Assembly (NCBI GenBank): GCA_963715045.1
Contig: CAVQRC010000045.1
Span: 102,073-166,072, forward strand
Direction of reading: 5' to 3'
Length of the DNA: 64,000 bases
Source: CAVQRC01 sp963715045
GTDB lineage: Bacteria; Planctomycetota; Planctomycetia; Pirellulales; Lacipirellulaceae
In this document: piece by piece, positions 61,176 through 64,000 of the stretch
Layout of the letters: each line of letters opens with the position of its first letter
Numbering within the stretch: the first letter of the stretch is position 1
Translations under genes and position numbers: made by a program
Notes under the pieces: generated by a model
Told to the model about the DNA's origin: nothing
Databases searched by the model: none
What the model saw: only the letters and a program-made list of their open reading frames with translations

Positions 61176-62994
61176 TCAATTCGCCTGCCGCCGGCGTTCG
61201 CGGCGACGATCGGTCTCCTTCAGCAGAATCTTTCGCAATCGCAGCGAGTGCGGCGTCACCTCGAGCAGTTCGTCGTCGCCAATGTACTCCAGGGCGGCCT
61301 CGAGGGACATTTCCCGCGGCGGCTTGAGCAGAATGTTCTCATCGCTTCCCGCCGCCCGGATGTTCGTGAGCTTTTTCTCGCGGGTCGGATTCACATCCAG
61401 GTCGTCGCCGCGGCTGTTCTCTCCGACGATCATCCCCTCGTAGACTTCGTCACCGGGGCCCACGAACAATTCGGACCGTTCCTGCAGCCCGAACAGGGCG
61501 TAGCCGACGGCTTTGCCGGCCGCCATCGAGACGAGCACGCCATTGGCCCGGCGGGGCGCCGTTCCAACGGCCTGGCGGTACTCGGCGAACCGATGATGGA
61601 TGATCGCCGTCCCCTGGGTCGCATTCAGCAGCCGCGTCCTCAGCCCGATCAGGCCCCGGGCAGGGATCAGAAAATTCGCATGCGTGTACTCCCCCCGCAC
61701 CTGCATCTCCTCGAGGTCGCCGCGGCGGTTGCCGACCAGCTCCATCACCGGACCCAGTTTGTCAGACGGCACTTCGACATTAAGAGTTTCGAACGGCTCT
61801 TCCGTGCGGCCGTTGCGGTTGCGGAGAATCACCCGCGGCTTGCCGACCGACAACTCGTAACCTTCACGCCGCATCGTCTCGATGAGAACCGAGAGGTGCA
61901 TCACGCCGCGTCCCCGCACGGCCATCGCGTCGGAGCCTTCGATCGGTTCCACCCGCAACGCCACATTGCGTTCCAACTCGCGGTACAGTCGATCGCGGAC
62001 TTGCCGCGTGGTCACGAACTGGCCCTCGCGGCCGGCGAACGGAGACGAGTTGATCGAGAAGATCATCTCCAGCGTCGGTTCATCGACCGTCAGCCGCGGC
62101 AAGGGCTGCGGCTTGGCGACGTCCGCCACGGTGTCGCCAATCTCAACCCCTTCCAAGCCGACGAGGGCCACGACTTCTCCCGCCTGGGCTTCATCGACTT
62201 CCACCCGCGCCAGATTCTCGAAGACGAACAACTGGCTCACCTTGGTCGGTACGATGCGGTCGCCCGCCTGGCACAATGCGATCGTCTGGCCTTTGCGGAT
62301 CGAACCCGACTGGAGCCGCCCGATGGCGATCCGGCCCACATACTCGGACCAGTCGAGTGTCGTGACGAGCATCCTCAGCGGTGCGTCGAGATCAACTTTC
62401 AGGACCCGGCACGTGCTCCAGCACGAGGTCCAGCAGCGTCTGCATCGACGTCGTCGGATGGTCCGGATCAGTGCATGCGTAGCCCTCCTTGGAACTCGCG
62501 AACACGTAGGGGATGTCGTCGACCGCCTCGTCGGCCTGCAGGTCGAGCAGCAGATCGAACGTCTCGTCCAGCACTTCATGAGGCCGTCCATCGGGTCGAT
62601 CGACCTTGTTGACCACGACGATCGGTTTGACACCGGCCGCCAGGGCCTTCTGCAGCACGTAGCGGGTCTGAGGCATGGGACCCTCGGCGGCGTCGATGAG
62701 CACGAGCGCTCCATCTGCCATCCGCACCACCCGCTCCACCTCACCGCCGAAGTCGGCGTGCCCCGGCGTATCGATCAGGTTGATCTTCACGTCGCGATAA
62801 GGAATCGCGATGTTCTTGGCCAGAATCGTGATCCCGCGTTCTTTTTCCTGGTCATTGGAGTCGAGAATTCGCTCCCCCTTGAGCTGGCTGTCGCGAAACT
62901 GGCCACTCTGGCGAAGCAGACAGTCGACAAGGGTCGTCTTGCCATGATCGACGTGGGCGATGATGACGATATTGCGAAGGTCGTTGCGGCGCAT
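61176..62994 (-). CDS. typA: GTP-binding protein TypA/BipA (one frame break)
   Basis: A ribosome-associated translational GTPase of about 605 aa. G1 IIAHVDHGKTTLVDCLLRQ, G2/G3 IDTPGHADFGGEVERVV and G4 VVNKVDRPDGRPHEV are intact in the first 200 residues. The frame breaks in AAA near 62396-62399 (minus-strand GAAAG). Removing one A continues VDLDAPLRMLVTTLDWSEYV through ARGLIGLRTRLLNATQGTAI and VNPTREKKLTNIRAAGSDEN. A clean single-base slip supports an indel error. The gene is divergent from nothing close; a PIG-L gene follows upstream on the same strand. Confidence 0.92.
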
Positions 62995-63111
62995 TGCGGC
63001 CTGAGAGGGAGGGCAGGGGGGAGGGGCCAGAGAGAACCGGCCACCGGGCCAGGGACGTTCATCCTATGCGGCGACACCGATTCGCGAAAGGCCACCTGAG
63101 GCGGCCCGATA

Positions 63112-63931
63112 CTACGCGCCGCGGAGCGGAAACAATCGTGACAGATCGTCGTCATCGGGGCGGGCGGCGTACTCGCTGATCTCGAATGCCTCGGCATATT
63201 CGATGCTCTGGCCGCTAGTACCGTAACCGGCGATCAAGGCCTCGCGAGCCTGAGCGGCAATCTGCCGGGGCCGCGCGATACCACTCTGAGAGCCATGCCA
63301 GACGCTCGGCCTGATTAGCGGGAATCTTTGCTTCTAGGTTCAGATTGAAGGGCAGCCATTCGTAGACTTGAGAACGATGGCAATCGAGCATGGCGACAAT
63401 CTCATCGAGGTAGGGACCCACATCGAGGGCCACGTCCGCTTTGAACGGAAGAGGCCGCGTGAAGGTATCGGCCATCGAGGCGACGACCGGATCCCGCCGC
63501 AGGGCAGGGGCGTCGGGGACCGACAGCGGCACGGTCACCATGAACGAGGCATCCTGGACTGCCTGACCGACGGCCCGATGGTCCGGGTGGTAGTCACTCG
63601 TGCGGTGGGTCAGGACGAGGTCAGGTGCGAAGTGGCGGATCTCGGCGATGATCCGATGCCGGACTTCGAGCGTCGGCAGCAGATCGCCGTCGGGAAACTC
63701 CCAGACCTCGTATTCGGCGCCGATCAACTCTGCGACGGCGGCGGCCTCGACCTGGCGGCGGGCGGCCAGTTCGCCCCGCGACAGCTCGTGGTGTCCGGCC
63801 GCCCCGTCGGTGACTGACACGATCTTTACCTCGCGGCCAAGGCTACGGTAGATCGCAATCAGTCCGCCGGCATGGAATTCGGCATCGTCGGGATGGGCTC
63901 CCAGGATCAAGAGTCGGGGCGATTGGCTCAT
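63112..63931 (-). CDS. PIG-L/LmbE family deacetylase (one frame break near the end)
   Basis: A zinc-dependent N-acetyl-sugar deacetylase. It starts PRLLILGAHPDDAEFHAGGL (metal-binding His-Asp-Asp) and has HRTSDYHPDHRAVGQAVQDA. The frame slips near 63278-63284. The other frame reads QIAAQAREALIAGYGTSGQS, then EYAEAFEISEYAARPDDDDL, and stops at 63112. Bacillithiol BshB1 and various N-acetylglucosaminyl deacetylases share this fold; the substrate is unknown. Restored length is about 272 aa. Confidence 0.85.
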
Positions 63932-64000
63932 GAAAGCAACGATAGCGCGAACGCCAGGTATTTGGAAGTAGCGAGCCGGGCTTCGCCATGTTCAAAGCCC

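Overview
The window is a chromosomal segment of a high-GC member of the Planctomycetota, probably Pirellulales-like. The assignment rests on gene content, not on a marker gene. The supporting genes are a DUF1501 Tat-exported protein, a type I sulfatase, a PEP-CTERM/dockerin-like exported serine protease, a pyrophosphate-type phosphofructokinase, an AroD-AroE fusion, membrane proteins with planctomycete zinc ribbons and secretin/STN-like domains, and an ExbB plus two TolR-like unit. No rRNA, tRNA, CRISPR array or complete transposase gene was found.

Layout. 1-5.4 kb: a truncated sigma-region-4-like protein, a thrC-dapB-hypothetical operon (minus), a DksA/TraR zinc-finger gene, lspA and an Rrf2 regulator with a clear promoter and a folded leader. 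5.4-10.2 kb: a translationally coupled ExbB/TolR/TolR membrane unit (minus). 10.8-17.8 kb: queD, an exported S1 protease, Xaa-Pro peptidase, accB-accC and pfp. 17.8-21 kb: an accessory stretch with a 178-bp tandem repeat, a structured element with terminal inverted repeats, two small hypothetical genes and gene remnants. 21-25.6 kb: hisD-hisC-hisB followed by a sulfatase (minus). 25.7-33.1 kb: threonine aldolase, two membrane proteins with STN-like domains and DUF1501. 33.2-37.5 kb: DAHP synthase (minus) behind a classic-looking aromatic-amino-acid attenuator, then comEC between two 12-unit octanucleotide arrays. 37.8-42.2 kb: rpsO-pnp, a soluble histidine kinase and two small proteins. 42.3-46.2 kb: ybbA-ybbP-tesA-like operon (minus). 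46.4-56.8 kb: a sigma54-type response regulator, mutL, aroDE fusion, aroK, prepilin peptidase, an OmpA lipoprotein, hisH and hisA. 56.9-64 kb: an EF-G-like GTPase, DUF3748, a cytochrome c-like protein, typA and a PIG-L deacetylase.

Amino-acid biosynthesis is a theme: Thr/Lys, His in two clusters, and the shikimate pathway with aroF, aroDE and aroK. The most interesting regulatory find is the leader upstream of DAHP synthase. It has a 27-codon leader peptide with a Phe-Trp-Phe-Thr-Phe run, mutually exclusive hairpins and a U-tract terminator about 140 nt before the gene.

A caution on quality: about 13 one-base frame breaks occur in 11 otherwise well-conserved genes, including pnp, typA and pfp. 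Most sit in or next to short homopolymers. They look like assembly or sequencing indels more than true pseudogenes. Genes are reported here with their restored extents.
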